DNA of 64,000 nt, taken from contig JAKSGN010000037.1 of assembly GCA_024180945.1 (NCBI GenBank), positions 1,245,501 through 1,309,500 on the forward strand. The letters are read 5' to 3'. The notes under the pieces were generated by a model. It was given only the letters and a program-made list of their open reading frames with translations, was not told the origin of the DNA and ran no database searches. The number at the start of each line of letters is the position of its first letter. Position 1 is the stretch's first letter. The translations under genes were made by a program, and so were the position numbers. The DNA comes from Macrophomina tecta. Lineage: Eukaryota; Ascomycota; Dothideomycetes; Botryosphaeriales; Botryosphaeriaceae. Positions 1-10,884 of this stretch are shown piece by piece.

Positions 1-655
1 AGAGGCCTTAACGAGTTGTCGAGGTTAAGCGTTAACAAGGTTTTCGCGGTCGGAGGCCTCGAGGCCTTAACAGATTTCGTACCAAGGGTCTACAACACGT
101 TAGCCTTAACAAGTTCTCAGAAAAGAGGTTCCCCTACGCCCTCGCCGCATTCTCAGCGATCTCAGAGCCGGTGCAAGCCCAAGAATATCCTGTCGTACGC
201 CTAGGGCGCGTCCACATCGGCTGGCTGGATAGGGCCAGCGTCGGGCCTAACTACGAGCCAGGTAGTCGTACGTCGGATGGTTTTCGTATCCCAGTTTCCC
301 TCGATGAGCCTCCCTGGATAGATAGTCGCGTTGCCCAAGCGGAGGCAGTAGGTAGCGCGGTTATAGTTACGGTCGGCGCGTCGATGAAAAATTTTCATCG
401 CGTCGAAGCCGCACCCCAACAGGCTGCAATGGCGTGTTACAGGCTACCATCCATCACCTCTGCACTCGGCTACCCATCAGAGACGCTGCTCTAATAAATA
501 TTACCAGCCGCGGCGACGAGGACGCGTGCAGTAGAATTTCGCGGCCGGCGAGCCTACTACGAGGCGCCTGCGAAGACCAGCGGCTCGCGGGAAATCATGT
601 GATACATTACGTGACTTCACTTGGCTGCCAACCTACAATAAATAGCTGGCCCGAA
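1..655. repeat. Repeat X, left fragment
   Basis: Positions 1 to about 542 match 31527-32066 almost base for base, in the same orientation. The two copies diverge just after the shared motif AATTTCGCGGCCG. The block is GC-rich and contains several short CTTAACRAG-like units. It is not coding in any convincing way. Its TpG dinucleotides are kept, unlike the LINE that follows, so the mutation process that damaged LINE A1 did not extend here. The last 110 bases before the LINE have no partner in the window. Confidence 0.75.
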
Positions 656-771
656 AACAACCACCTACAGCGAGAACGAATTCTTGGAATTACGCCTCAC
701 AACCACGCGCAATCGCCCTGCAACACGCGTCAAACCGCTCTACTAGCAATCCGCTATAGCCCAATACCGGA

Positions 772-2259
772 TTGTCCGCTATGGCGGTTACCAACGCCTT
801 GCGACCGGGCGATAATCCCCTTTCGCTCCACGAGCACGCCGCACAGCTTAGGACCCAGGCAAAGCAGCTCCTTAACGATACAGGCGACCACAGACGTAGC
901 TTCCGCTACCATACTATCGTCCCGCTAATCGAGAGCGCCATCGAGCTGTGCGATAAAGCCCTCAACCAACCAACGCCGGCCGAGCTAAAGGCGGCCGTGA
1001 ACTTAGTCCTCCAGACTGCGAACGACATCAAAAAGGACACCAGCGCCATTAAGCGCACTACTAACACTATTAACACGGCGGCCCCTACTATGCAGCAGAA
1101 TACGCAGCAGAGCCCTATAACCTAGGCGCGAGTAGCAGCGCTACGAACGGCAGCGACGGCGCAGACGCAGCCTAACCTCGCGCCGAGCCCGTCCGAGAAA
1201 TGCCGTAAGTTAGTAATTAAGCTTACGGACCCGTAGATAATTAGCCACCTCCGCTCGCAGACCCCGACCCACCTTAAAGAACGCATTAACCGTGCTCTAA
1301 AGTCGCAGACGGACCCCGAGGTAAATAAAATCTAGGTAGTTACGGCGAAGCAGCTTCGGAGCGGGGATATCGCGGCATATACAAGAAACCAGCAAGAGAA
1401 GAAGACGCTACAAGAAAGCGTCCACGACTAGATAGAGACTTTCAAAGGGTCGGCGCGTATCATAACGCAGACTTACGGCGTCATCGTACACGGCGTACAT
1501 ACAAAGTCAATAGATCCCTCAGATATAGAGAATGCTATCAAGCTACTCCAGGCAGAGAACAAGCCACTACTCCCCAGTGCTAAAATCAGATATATAGGCT
1601 GGCTAACCAAGTCTTCCACTAACAAAAGGGCGTCGTCCCTAGTAGTAGAATTCAGCAGACCTAAAGACGCTAACGCAGCAATCACGGGCGGGATAGTATA
1701 GTAAGCGGAGATGCTCTCGTGCGAGCTCTACGACCGGACGTGCAAAGTCAAGCAGTACTTCAACTACCAAAAGTACGGCCACATAGAAACCCAGTATCAA
1801 GCACCGCAAGCCTACGGCTACTACGCGGGCCAGCACAGCTCCAAGAAATGCGGCCAGAAGAAGAATCCGAACGCGAAGCGCAAGTACGCCGCGTGCAAGC
1901 GCTCTCACACGGCGTAGAGCGCGGTCTACCCAGAGAGAAAGAAAGAGAAGAATAGAGTAGAGCGAGCTAAGGCTACGAGGCCATTCCTTCATCCGGAAAA
2001 CATCAAACGAATAACGAACCAAACGTCGGCAGTTCCGGCAGCACGCCTAACCAGAAAGCGCGAAAGACCGAGGTCACTACACGCCAAACCTAAAGACGAG
2101 GTAATAAGAAGCGAGCGGCAGAAAGAGATTAATAGCCTAATCAGGGCAAGCCAGCAGCTCCGGGAGAAGGCGCTAGCTATATTAAGTAGGCAGCTCGCGA
2201 ACACCCAACAGCCAAACACACAGCCACCCAGCAATAAGATCACAATGCTCGATAACTAA
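772..2259 (+). pseudogene. LINE A1 ORF1 (gag-like, zinc knuckle protein), broken
   Basis: The product would be an RNA-binding protein that packages LINE RNA. The first 117 codons are open (MSAMAV... start at 772) and match A2 ORF1 closely. The frame then hits TAG where A2 has TGG (near 1123), and there are further stops. The three C-terminal zinc knuckles near 1740-1930 are destroyed: the A2 pattern CX2CX4HX4C / CX2CX3HX4C / CX2CX3HX6C has Tyr at most of the Cys positions (TGC or TGT to TAC or TAT). The differences from A2 (A to T, D to N, E to K, M to I, C to Y, W to stop) are nearly all G-to-A on this strand. Confidence 0.85.
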
Positions 2260-2261
2260 GA

Positions 2262-5200
2262 ACAGGCAGATCTCCATCTTACAGTACAACGTCATAAGAT
2301 CCAGGACCAAGGTAATGGCCGCCCTTTTCCGGGACAGGCGGACACGCGAGTTCGATATTAGTACCCTATAAGAACCGTGAAAAAACCCCTTCCGAGACAC
2401 GACATACCACCCGCTAAAGAGGAAGTTTAAGCTATTACATTTCAACGGCCCCGCCCGGACATATATATTCGTAAACAAGCGGATAGCACCCTCATCATAG
2501 ACAGTAACCTACCACACATCCGATCTATACACATTACATCTCAAGCTCGTAAACAACAGCAACGCAGGGGGCGCAGTCCATATTCACAACGTCTACAGCC
2601 CGCCGCGAACGACGGGGGCGTCGAGCTCACTACATACGCTAGCAGCAGCCCTACGAGATCATCCGACCGACCAACATATCGTGCTTAGCGACTTCAATCT
2701 CCACCACCCGCTCTAGACGGGACCCGAGTACAGCCATCAGGATCGAGAGGCAGACGAACTCATTAACCTACTAGAGCGCTTCTCACTACACCTAGCCTCT
2801 CCACCGGCGATCCCCACCTTCGCGAGAAAAGACGCTCAAACAACCATAGACCTAGCGTTCATAACAGCAGATATCCTAGAGCACCTAGTCAGGTATCAGG
2901 TAAGAGAGGACCTACAGCAAAACTCGAACCACATTCCCATAAGTACGGTCGTGGACCTATCCCCGTCGAGGCGCCCACCGGAAGCGAGACCGAATTAGAG
3001 AAGCACCAACACCGCGAAGCTCAGGCGGACGTTTAAGAAAAGTCTCCCCCCGATCAAAGCTCCACGTTCAATAGAGGCACGCGAGAACCTCACAGGCGCC
3101 CTAATCCAAGCCATCAAAGAGGCGATCGAGACATCGACCCCACCGCTACAAATATCGCCGCAGTCGATGCCAGGGTGGACGAAAGAATACAAGAAGATCC
3201 AAATAGAGACGCGGAGGCTACGCAGAATCTAGCAAAGAAGCCGGTCAGAGGATAACTAAAAGAGATACCATTCGACAAGAAACAAGAAAGACAGGCTAAT
3301 TCAAAAAGCGCTACAGCAAAAACATCGAACAAAAATCAAGTCTACGGCCACGAAGGACAACGGCATCTAGAGAGTAGCCAAGTAGGCTCAGAACCGGGAA
3401 ACAAACCAATCAAGCCACATACCAGCCCTAAGAAGGCCAGACTCGAGCTATACAGAACAGCCAAAAAAGAAACTCGACACCCTACGAAAGGCCTTCTTCC
3501 CCGAGCCCCCGCAAGCGGACCTATCTAACATAGAAGAATTTATCTACCCACAAGAGACGCCCTAGCCGGACATCACGGTAGAGGAGGTAAGGCTAGCCAT
3601 ACAGAGAGCGAAACCGTAGAAGGCACCGGGCCCAGACGGCACCCCGAATAGCATCCTCCAGCAACTTACACCCGCCCTAGTCCCCACTCTTACGACGGTG
3701 TACAACGCAAGCCTAAGGCTAGGGCACTACCCAAGCCAGTTTAGACAGTCGATCACGCTAGCGCTCCGTAAATATAAGAAAGACGACTACACGGACCCTA
3801 AGTCCTACCGGCTAATCGCACTTACCAACACGATCGGCAAGCTCCTAGAATTCATTATAGCGAGGCGTATAAGCTATCTCGTCGAGCGCTTCGATCTTCT
3901 ACCTCAAAGCTATATTAGGGGCCGGCGAGGCCGCTCCACCGAGCACGCCGTACACCTACTAGTCGAGACGGTGCACAGCGCGTAGAACTTAGCGAAGCCG
4001 CGAGTAGCAACCCTCCTCCAACTAGACGTTTCTAGCGCGTATAACAACGTCTCTCACCCCCGCCTCCTACATAACTTACGCAAAAGACGTATAGGCGGTA
4101 GGGCGCTCGAGTAGATCCGAAGCTTTCTCTCCGAAAGGAAGACAAAACTAGAACTCAGCGACGGCGCAGAAGCGTACTACGGCACCCCAACCAACATCCC
4201 GCAAGGCTCGCCGCTCTCACCAATACTATACCTCTTCTACAATACAGACCTCCTAGAGAGATACGCAGCACAGGAAGTCATAGTAATCGAATACATAGAT
4301 AACGTAAACCTACTCGCAGTCAGCTCGTCCACTAAAGAGAACTATCAACTCCTTGCCAAAGCCCATTCCCAGGCGGAAAGATGGGCGGCTATACAGGCGT
4401 CAGTCTTTGCCGTAAAGAAATACAAACTAACGCACTTTACGAAGACCCCCGCGTTATTCAAAACGGAGCAAGGCATTACCCTCAAAGGCCGACACCTCAG
4501 CCCCAGCAATAGCTACCGTTTCCTAGAAGTGTTCCTCGATCAGAAGCTAAGCGGCAAGACGCATATCCAGCAACTACAAGCCCAAGCAACCACAACACTA
4601 GCAGCACTATCAAGCATCGCGGGTTCAACATAGGGAATCCCCACCCTGGGACTGCGCCAGATCTATAGATCCATCATCCTACCACGGGTTCTGTACTACT
4701 GCAGCGTCTAGGCCATAGAAAGTCAGCGCAGCAGGTCGATAGAAGCCCGGCTTACAGACACCGTAGAAGCGATTCAATATCGGGCGGCTCGAATCATAGC
4801 CGGCGCCTACAAAGCCACATCAAAAGCGGCGCTCGACGTCGAGCTATTCCTACTCCCCGCGGCGCAGACAGTCAGAAAGTACATAGGCGAGGCGTTCCTG
4901 CGGATAGCATCGACACCGCTATACGGGCAACTAGTCCAGCTCACAAAACGCACGTGGGACTCGAGAAAGCGCGACTACCCAAACACGCGCAGCCCGATAC
5001 TAAGAGTCAGGGAGTTCTAGAACGAGCGGCTAAATAGCCTACTAGCAAATATTAAACAGAGGCTACCACACTTCTTCCCCCCATAGCAGAAGCCGGCTGA
5101 CGTATACATAGCAAAATCACGCGACCTAGCGATATCTCAGCACGATCGGACCAGAGAAGACACGGAGACGCTGGCCATCTACACTAACGGCAGCGCAATA

Positions 5201-6110
5201 GACGGCCATGTCGGTACAGCTACGACAGCTCCTACCGCTAAAACGAGGCGCACGAAGTATATAGGCACTATAAGGTCTACAACAGTCTTTACTGCCGAGC
5301 TCCAGGGCATAATAATGGCTCTCGAGCTTGCAGAAGCTGCGATTATTAATAGCAAGCGAAAGATAGCTATCTTTACCGACAATCAAGCAACGCTACGCGC
5401 ACTCGTGACACCTGGCGAGCAGTCCGGGCAATATCTACTAAGCTCCATCATCGCGAAGCTGACAGGGCTCCAGCAGGAGGGCGTATCTATGGGCTTCCAC
5501 TGGATCCCCGCCCACCAGGGAGTGCCGGGCAATGAAGAGGCTGACAAACTCGCTAAAGCTCGCTAAAGCGGCAGCCCGGGAGGGCCGCGCTATGGAGCAT
5601 AGAACGCAAGGCCACATACAAACGAGCTTAGTAGCAGCACTCAAGCAAGCCATCAACCAGGCCGTGATGGGCGAGTGGAAGCAGCTCTGGAAGAACAACG
5701 AGCGAGGACGGCAGCTCTTCAAGGTGGCCCCGGAGCCGAGTAGGAAAATCTTAGCACTCCACCGAGGCACGCCAAGGGCATTAAGCTCGCTGATGGTGCA
5801 GATGAGAACAGGCAAAATCGGGCTAAGACACTTCCTCTACCTAAGACGGGTGCCGGGCGTGGCGTCGGGCGAGTGCGACTGCGGTCGTGGACTGCAGACA
5901 GTCAGCCACGTGCTGTACTCGTGTAGCAAGTTTAGCGAGCTAAGACTCACCTCCCGCACGCCGGACGAGAAGGGGCGGAGGAGGTGGACGACAGATCTGA
6001 GGAAGATGCTGAGCCAGCGGAGCACAGCCATTGCAGCAGCAAAGTTCATGATGGCAACCAAGCTCCTCGGGCAATTTGGAGCGACATCACACTCACGACA
6101 TGAAGCTTGA
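2262..6110 (+). pseudogene. LINE A1 ORF2 (endonuclease-RT-RNase H), broken
   Basis: Domains in order: AP-type endonuclease about 2262-2990 (remnant of DFNLHHPLW near 2690), reverse transcriptase about 3590-4330 (PDGTPN, SYRLIALTN, YIDN where the active site should be YIDD, near 4298), RNase H about 5150-5560, then a CX1C/CX4H/C finger near 5875-5935 (CDCG...HVLYSC). Stops are TAG at Trp or Gln positions up to about 5085. From about 5315 the frame reads cleanly apart from a short duplication or frameshift at about 5560 (LAKAR/KLAKAA), and ends at the SRHEA stop at 6108-6110. The YIDD to YIDN change would itself inactivate the polymerase. Confidence 0.85.
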
Positions 6111-6317
6111 CACTGGAGGAAGACGGGATAGTTTGCGGAGGTTGCTGGCGCTGTGGGAAGGCCGTAGTGCCAAGAGACGTGCATGCAGAGGTATGCAGAA
6201 TAGATAGTGAAAAGGCCTGATCCCACCCGCCTCGCTTAGGCTCGAACGGGTCTAGCGGACGCGGAGGAGCCGGCCGCATGCCGCATAGCTGCCTTCGGCG
6301 GCTGGGACGGTTTATGA

Positions 6318-6318
6318 A

Positions 6319-6350
<32 letters not shown>
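6318..6350 (+). repeat. (TCA)n tail of LINE A1
   Basis: Trinucleotide run directly after GGTTTATGAATTCA. The same 3' end in reverse complement (GATGATGAATTCATAG) ends LINE A3 (25317-25382) and LINE A4 (58011-58042), which marks this as the family's 3' tail rather than a chance microsatellite. Confidence 0.85.
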
Positions 6351-6351
<1 letters not shown>

Positions 6352-6352
<1 letters not shown>

Positions 6353-6507
6353 GCTTCATTCCCTTATTCTGCCTGTTCCCTACCCTGTGAAGGCTGCGCC
6401 GTAACAGATATCGTTTATGAGAGGCCCCTGTTGCGGATTTCCCCTGTAGATGCCCTTAGACGGGCCTAAGTGTTACGGATGCGGAGAAAGAAGATAGTTG
6501 ATTGTCG
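6352..6507. other. Unassigned spacer between two LINE tails
   Basis: About 155 bases between the A1 tail and the oppositely oriented tail of a LINE B fragment. I see no coding sequence or repeat partner in the window. Confidence 0.5.
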
Positions 6508-6712
6508 ATGATGATGATGATGATGATTCATACACCCCGTCGGCCTCCTTGGACCATAGGGAAAAAGACGCACTATGGAATTCTTTTAAAATACATAAAG
6601 ATCTCGGTTCATCCAAAGCCCAAAAATTAATAGAACAACAGTCGAATACAAGCAGTTACCTAGCGAGAAAGAAGAGGAGAAAACGAGAAACCCCTAAAGT
6701 TAGTAGAAGATG
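6508..6712 (-). mobile_element. LINE B 3'-end fragment (5'-truncated)
   Basis: Begins (on the minus strand, ends) with a GATGATG tail and continues ATTCATACACCCCGTCGGCC. This matches the 3' end of LINE B2 at about 62157-62290 (tail, GTCGGCCTC, CCATAGGGA, TTCATYCRARGCCCA). Only 3'-untranslated sequence is left, about 200 bases. It sits tail to tail with LINE A1. Confidence 0.7.
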
Positions 6713-7393
6713 AAGGCCGCCTTACCCTGTTTCCTTGACCATCCCACCTCATGGTTTCCATCAAGAGCGCTTTCCTGAGTGTTGCCCGTCTCTCTAACGG
6801 CGGGGCAGCAGGCACCGAGAGACCATTAACGACAGGGCGTGATTGCCTCCATGTCACCAGCTCATCCTCTTTTCTCTGTACTTTACCTCTCCAGCCTCCA
6901 AAAGTAGGACACGGATACTTTAAGTCCTACCTGGCGCCCCTCGGCCATTCCCCAGACAGCCTCTGCTCGTGCGGACTTCACCAAACTCCCTGACACCTCC
7001 TTCTTGAATGCAAGGAGTACAGAGACGCGAGAGCTGTCCTTAAAAACAGACTGAACGGGGCCACGTTGTCTCTACCTCTCCTCAACTCTAGAATCGGCTT
7101 TCAGCCCACGCTGGACTTTCTCACGCAAACTGGTATTGCTACAAGAGCGTGGCAATCAGGACTTACTTAAGCCTTCCTCTCGCTAACCCTCTTCACTTTC
7201 CCTCTCAATTTCCCTTTGTATTTCTTTTCTTCTACTCTTAGTCGGAATTGCTCCCAAAGATGAATTGGTTGGCGTATTTGGCTGATACTAAAAGTTACAG
7301 AAAGAAGTGATTGGAGAGGGTATTCCCTCTCCCGTCCTACGGTAGTCTTAGACTTATATAGGACGAAAATGGAGTTATAATAATAATAATAAT
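6713..7393 (+). mobile_element. LINE C, 5'-truncated 3' end
   Basis: Carries the C-terminal finger of a LINE ORF2 near 6905-7010 (GHGYFKSYL...CSCG..QTP*HLLLEC, a zf-RVT-like CXC..H..C pattern with one stop), then about 220 bases of 3'-untranslated sequence and a (TAA)n tail at about 7376-7393. The last 216 bases recur inverted at 13439-13654, inside LINE B1, with a target duplication. That defines this family's 3' end. Confidence 0.7.
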
Positions 7394-7567
7394 ATGTAGC
7401 CTCAACACCGCGCCAAGCATCGTGAAGTCCCCCCTCACGGTGGGCGTCCTCCCGCCCAAGTGCCCGCCTGCCGCCCGCCCAAGCGCCCGGCGGGTGGTTG
7501 CATACGCTGATTGGTCATCTGGGTGAGGACGAGAAGGAATGTTGGCCATAATTAATCTGCATTGTCT
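7394..7567. other. GC-rich spacer
   Basis: Sequence between the LINE C tail and the decayed Zn2Cys6 gene, rich in CCCGCC tracts. No gene or repeat partner seen. Confidence 0.4.
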
Positions 7568-8109
7568 TGTCAAACGGTCGGCCCGTAGGGAGGATATTCA
7601 TGTGGCGCCGCTCTCTTTGGTCTTTCTCTCCTCTCTACTATTATCACGTTTTCGTCCCTTCTTAGGGTGTGTGAGACCTCTTGGGTATTGCGAAAGTCAT
7701 TTGCAACCAGCTGTTGCGCGAGCTCGATGGCTGCATCATGATCGTTGGCCCTGGAGATACCGGCAAGAATATCCTTCAGGCCCTGCGTCTGCGATTCTAA
7801 GTCTCGAATCCGTTGCTTTAAGGAGGTAGTGCGTCTCTGGTCGCCAGCGACGTTGTAGAAGCAGTCGGTCCGCTGTCTGGCCACAGAAGGCGTGCAGATA
7901 GGACGCGCCCCGTCACACTGGAGATCGGGGTAGACGTTAGCGCCCACACGCAGTATGTACTTTTCGCGTTTCACTAACCTTGTGTTTACGCTGCTGGCAG
8001 GGTTGGCAAGCGACAGGCGTGATGTGTGTACGCCTTCGGTTCGCTTTAGGACGCTGGGCTGGGCCTGAGTCGTGGTGGTCGGGGCCCTCGCTGCGGGCGG
8101 GGACAGATA

Positions 8110-8179
8110 CTGGGGTTTGCATATCATTAGCGACGGGGGGCCTAATCCCCAGATTTTTCGCGCGCGACCTCACCAAAAA
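8110..8179 (+). repeat. Left terminal inverted repeat of the two-gene element
   Basis: Starts CTGGGGTTTGCATATCATTA after a TA and contains CGACGGGGGGCCTAATCCCC. The right copy (10815-10884) is its reverse complement at 67 of 70 positions. Confidence 0.8.
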
Positions 8180-8289
8180 CACACTAAATCGCCCAAACAA
8201 CGCGTTGCTTCGTGCTTCTTCGCCTCACTACCTCGTGAAATTCCATTTACGGTAACACCCTGGTGTTGTAGCACAGCATAACAGCACTC

Positions 8290-8768
8290 ATGGCACCTCC
8301 TCGCCTCCAAGAGCACCAAATCGTTACAATCCTCGACTGCCTACGCGCCCAATGGCATACAGGCGCTATTGCAGACGCTGCTAAGTGTCATAAAGCGTCT
8401 GTATACCGTATTAAGCGCAATCTACGTGTTTGGGGCGAGCCGTACGCACCAACTAGCCCTGATGGGCGGAAGAGAACCCTCACAGCTCATGAAGAAGATG
8501 TAATAGCCCCCTCTTGCGTATTTTATATAGCTAATAGCTATAGGTGCTTCTAAACTTCCTAGACTCGAATCCTACGGCTTATCTTGACGAAATGGCATGG
8601 TACATAGAGCAAACTTGTGGTGTTGTCGTGCATATTACGACTCTTTGGCGTACACTTCATCGCCGCGGCTGGAGTCGTACTTACGTTCGTAGAAGGGCTG
8701 CAGAACGTTGCCTGATTACGAAGGCCATCTTTCGTGGCCGCATGCTTGCCCTTCCTGTTGGTGAGTAG
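8290..8768 (+). CDS. HTH-only Tc1-like transposase protein (two exons)
   Basis: Exon 1 8290-8499, intron 8500-8543 (GTAATAG...CTATAG, 44 bp, phase 0), exon 2 8544-8768; 144 aa. The splice restores the run EEDVLLNFLDSNP, which supports it. Residues 1-65 look like a homeodomain-like HTH (ILDCLRAQW..GAIADAAKCHKASVYRIKRNL). Residues 70-130 resemble the second HTH of fungal Tc1/DDE_3 transposases (YLDEMAWYIEQTCGV..TTLWRTLHRRGWSR). The DDE domain that normally follows is absent. The frame ends at GTGAGTAG, which could also be a splice donor, but no catalytic motif lies downstream. It probably binds the element's ends; that is inference. Confidence 0.6.
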
Positions 8769-8769
8769 T

Positions 8770-10694
8770 AGTAGCGAGCCGTACGCCTCTATAGCGACGC
8801 ACCTCACGTTTGAGGCGCTGAAGAAGGCCCTCAGGCAAGCCCCAACTAGCCCACTGTACTGTAGAAATATTATTCCTTAGCCCTTTAAGATCCCACTCGC
8901 TATCTATAAGAATTTGGTGTGCTCGCTAGAGATCTGAGCTTCTGAACGAAGGCTGGCTCTCTAGCCAAGTAAAGAAACCGGCTAGCTACTAAGAGGGTAA
9001 TTCCTCGAGCCTAATTGGGCTTAATAGAGGCTCATAATGAGGGGTTACTGCCGTAGGCGCTGCAGGCGGCGCAGGAAAAGCTGAATACGACTGTGGAGGT
9101 GCTACACTATAGCCTGGCGGTGGCTGAAGCGTCCATGGGTTCTAGAAAGGCGATATAAAGGGTGTAGCGCTTGCTAGAGGTGGCTTATACGGTTGACGAG
9201 TCCTCCTTAAGGCCTTATGAGCTCTAATAGCTCGTATACCTATACTGCCCGGTAATTTATCGATTGTTGCCTCTTCTTTGCGTATAGCGTCACCCCACAT
9301 ACTTAGGAGGGCGCTGTCAAGCTTTATATGGTTATGAGGGCCATCCTGACCTTGTGGATGATAGCAGGTGCCAGTATAATTACGGCATTGGCGGTGTTGG
9401 CAGCGCCAACGAGTCGTCAGTACGACACCAACGTTGCCGCTTGCGAGTTCGGTAATAATATGATCCGGTAGCTGCTGACGATGAGTAGTAGTAGCCGTTG
9501 CACGGCCACGGCCTCCTCCTTCTCCACCACTTAGAGACGTCAGTAACTCCCTCATTTGATCTACTTGCTAATTTAACGCCGCCGCCGCAGGGTCTTCTAA
9601 CAAAGCTACCGCCGTTCGCTCATTCGCTACTCGATTAGCTGCTTGAGCTATCTCTTGAGGCGTTGGCGCCAGCCTCACGTAGCAGACGACTTCAATTTGA
9701 TGACCTTTCTTGCCAGCCTTGGTATTACGTTCGATGAGCGCCTCTACTTTTGTCAAAGTCCTGCCAAGAGCTAATATCTACAGCAGGACGGCCAGCCTGA
9801 GCCAAACGATCATGGCTTACGATAACGCAGAGCTGAGAGCGCTCGAAAGAGCGTCTAATACTCGTTGAGAGGCTACTCACGACGCTATTAGCCCAGTCAT
9901 CGACCTCGCGCCAGTTCATAACGCCGCCTAAGGAAATGATCCTCATATCACGCCTCTCGTCCTCCAAATACGGCTTCGCGCCGCTCGTTCGCAAAGCAAC
10001 AACGTACTCGACAGTAATAATAGGTGGTGAGGACGGGGGAGCGTCGTTAGACGTCTCAATCGGGTCGCTGAAGCCTTGGAAGGGTGACGACGAGCGAGCC
10101 GACGGCGTAGGCGCGCGATGGCGGCCAGAGGACGCTTTCTGAGCCTTCCTAGACACCTTATACGCTGGAGCCTTATTCGCCAACCTCTGGGCTCTTTCAC
10201 GGGCCAGTTGTTCAGCCAATTTGGCAGGGCGCTGACGTCTTATAGGCCTCGGAGGGGTATAAGGCACAGCCTGAGCCGTGGAAGCCGTCGCCCGAGCCTT
10301 CGCAGAGGGCCTACGAGGCCTGGCAGAGTAGCGGCCAGGCGTTGGAATCGACGGTAGGCCAGCCTCACCGCTACGTATGTCGGATGACGGCTCCTCTGAC
10401 TCAAGCGGCGTCTCTACAAGCGCAGGAAGCGGAGCAGCGGGCAGAGGAGTGTCCTCATCGAGGTTGGGGTCAGAATCGTCAGGTATAGGCTCATCGCAGC
10501 CGTCGGAGGCTATGGCAACCGAAACAGCACTCAAAGGCGCATTGGCTATAGTAAATAACGTTAATATAAGGCTAACACGGTATAGGGATAGCTATAAGAC
10601 CTTCAGAAGGCACCTGAGGACGCGAAACGGCAGTAAGAGCCTCTTGGATGAGCTCCGCGTTGTTCAGGCGACGAGAGCGACGCTGGGGCGGCAT
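8770..10694 (-). pseudogene. Second gene of the two-gene element, unknown function, decayed
   Basis: Start ATG at 10692-10694 (MPPQRRSRRLNNAEL). A 55-bp intron at 10546-10600 (GTCTTA..TTAAC..CTATAG) joins in frame (PSE/ANAPLSAV). Then about 230 codons are open: acidic, Pro/Ala/Arg-rich and disordered, followed by an ordered-looking segment (ITVEYVVALRTSGAKPYLEDE, MNWREVDDW). A frameshift near 9760 continues as KVEALIERN. Further on come a stop at about 9567, a Cys/His cluster (RWRCQHRQCRNYTGTCYH...HNHIKL, about 9360-9430) and, after more stops, a helical C-terminal motif (FFTWLESQ...WDLKGLRN...GLPEGLLQRLKREVRRYR) down to about 8790. I do not recognise a named family. It does not look like a DDE or tyrosine recombinase. 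Confidence 0.5.
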
Positions 10695-10814
10695 TGCAAC
10701 ACCATGAGGATTACCCAATTGGGCCAATTGTATAAGGAAACACGGAAAGCACGAAAAGAAAACGCGTAGTTTGGCGATTTAGGGTGGGTAGGACGTTTGG
10801 GCGCGTTCTCGCGA

Positions 10815-10884
10815 TTTTTGGTGAGGTCGCGCGTGAAAAATCTGGGGATTAGGCCCCCCGTCGCTAATGATATGCAAAACCCGG
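10815..10884 (-). repeat. Right terminal inverted repeat of the two-gene element
   Basis: Reverse complement of 8110-8179 with three mismatches, followed by TA at 10885-10886. Confidence 0.8.

Larger units (their letters stand above)
656..6351 (+). mobile_element. LINE A1, full-length Tad-like non-LTR retrotransposon, partly hypermutated
   Basis: The element starts at an AACAACCACCTRCAGC motif shared with the 5' end of LINE A2 (near 22350) and ends in a (TCA)n tail at 6318-6350. It holds ORF1 (gag-like) and ORF2 (endonuclease, reverse transcriptase, RNase H, Cys/His finger). From about 700 to 5290 nearly every Trp codon reads TAG and many Cys codons read TAC, so both ORFs are dead there. From about 5320 to the end Trp codons are intact. 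Comparison with A2 and A4 shows the damage is mostly G-to-A on this strand in TpG context, that is C-to-T on the other strand, as RIP would give. Confidence 0.9.
8110..10884. mobile_element. 2.78-kb two-gene TIR element, TA target
   Basis: Bounded by 70-bp inverted repeats (8110-8179 and 10815-10884, three mismatches) flanked by TA on both sides, as for Tc1/mariner/pogo elements. Inside, an HTH-type gene reads rightwards from 8290 and an unrelated gene reads leftwards from 10694 to about 8770, so the two converge. No DDE catalytic domain is visible on either strand. The element could be a Tc1-like transposon whose catalytic half was replaced by a second gene, or a two-component element that is mobilised in trans. 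It interrupts a Zn2Cys6 gene. Confidence 0.7.

Noticed and set aside
8120..8200. Zn2Cys6 protein starting with Met at the left TIR, and the similar Met frame at 10872
   Set aside because: Both Met codons and the first residues come from the inverted repeat of the transposon. The mirrored frames are a by-product of the repeat.
8800..8850. Ty3/Gypsy-like RNase H peptide FEALKKALRQAP on the plus strand
   Set aside because: No other Gypsy motif is nearby. The stretch is better explained as antisense to the C-terminal helices of the second gene in the two-gene element.
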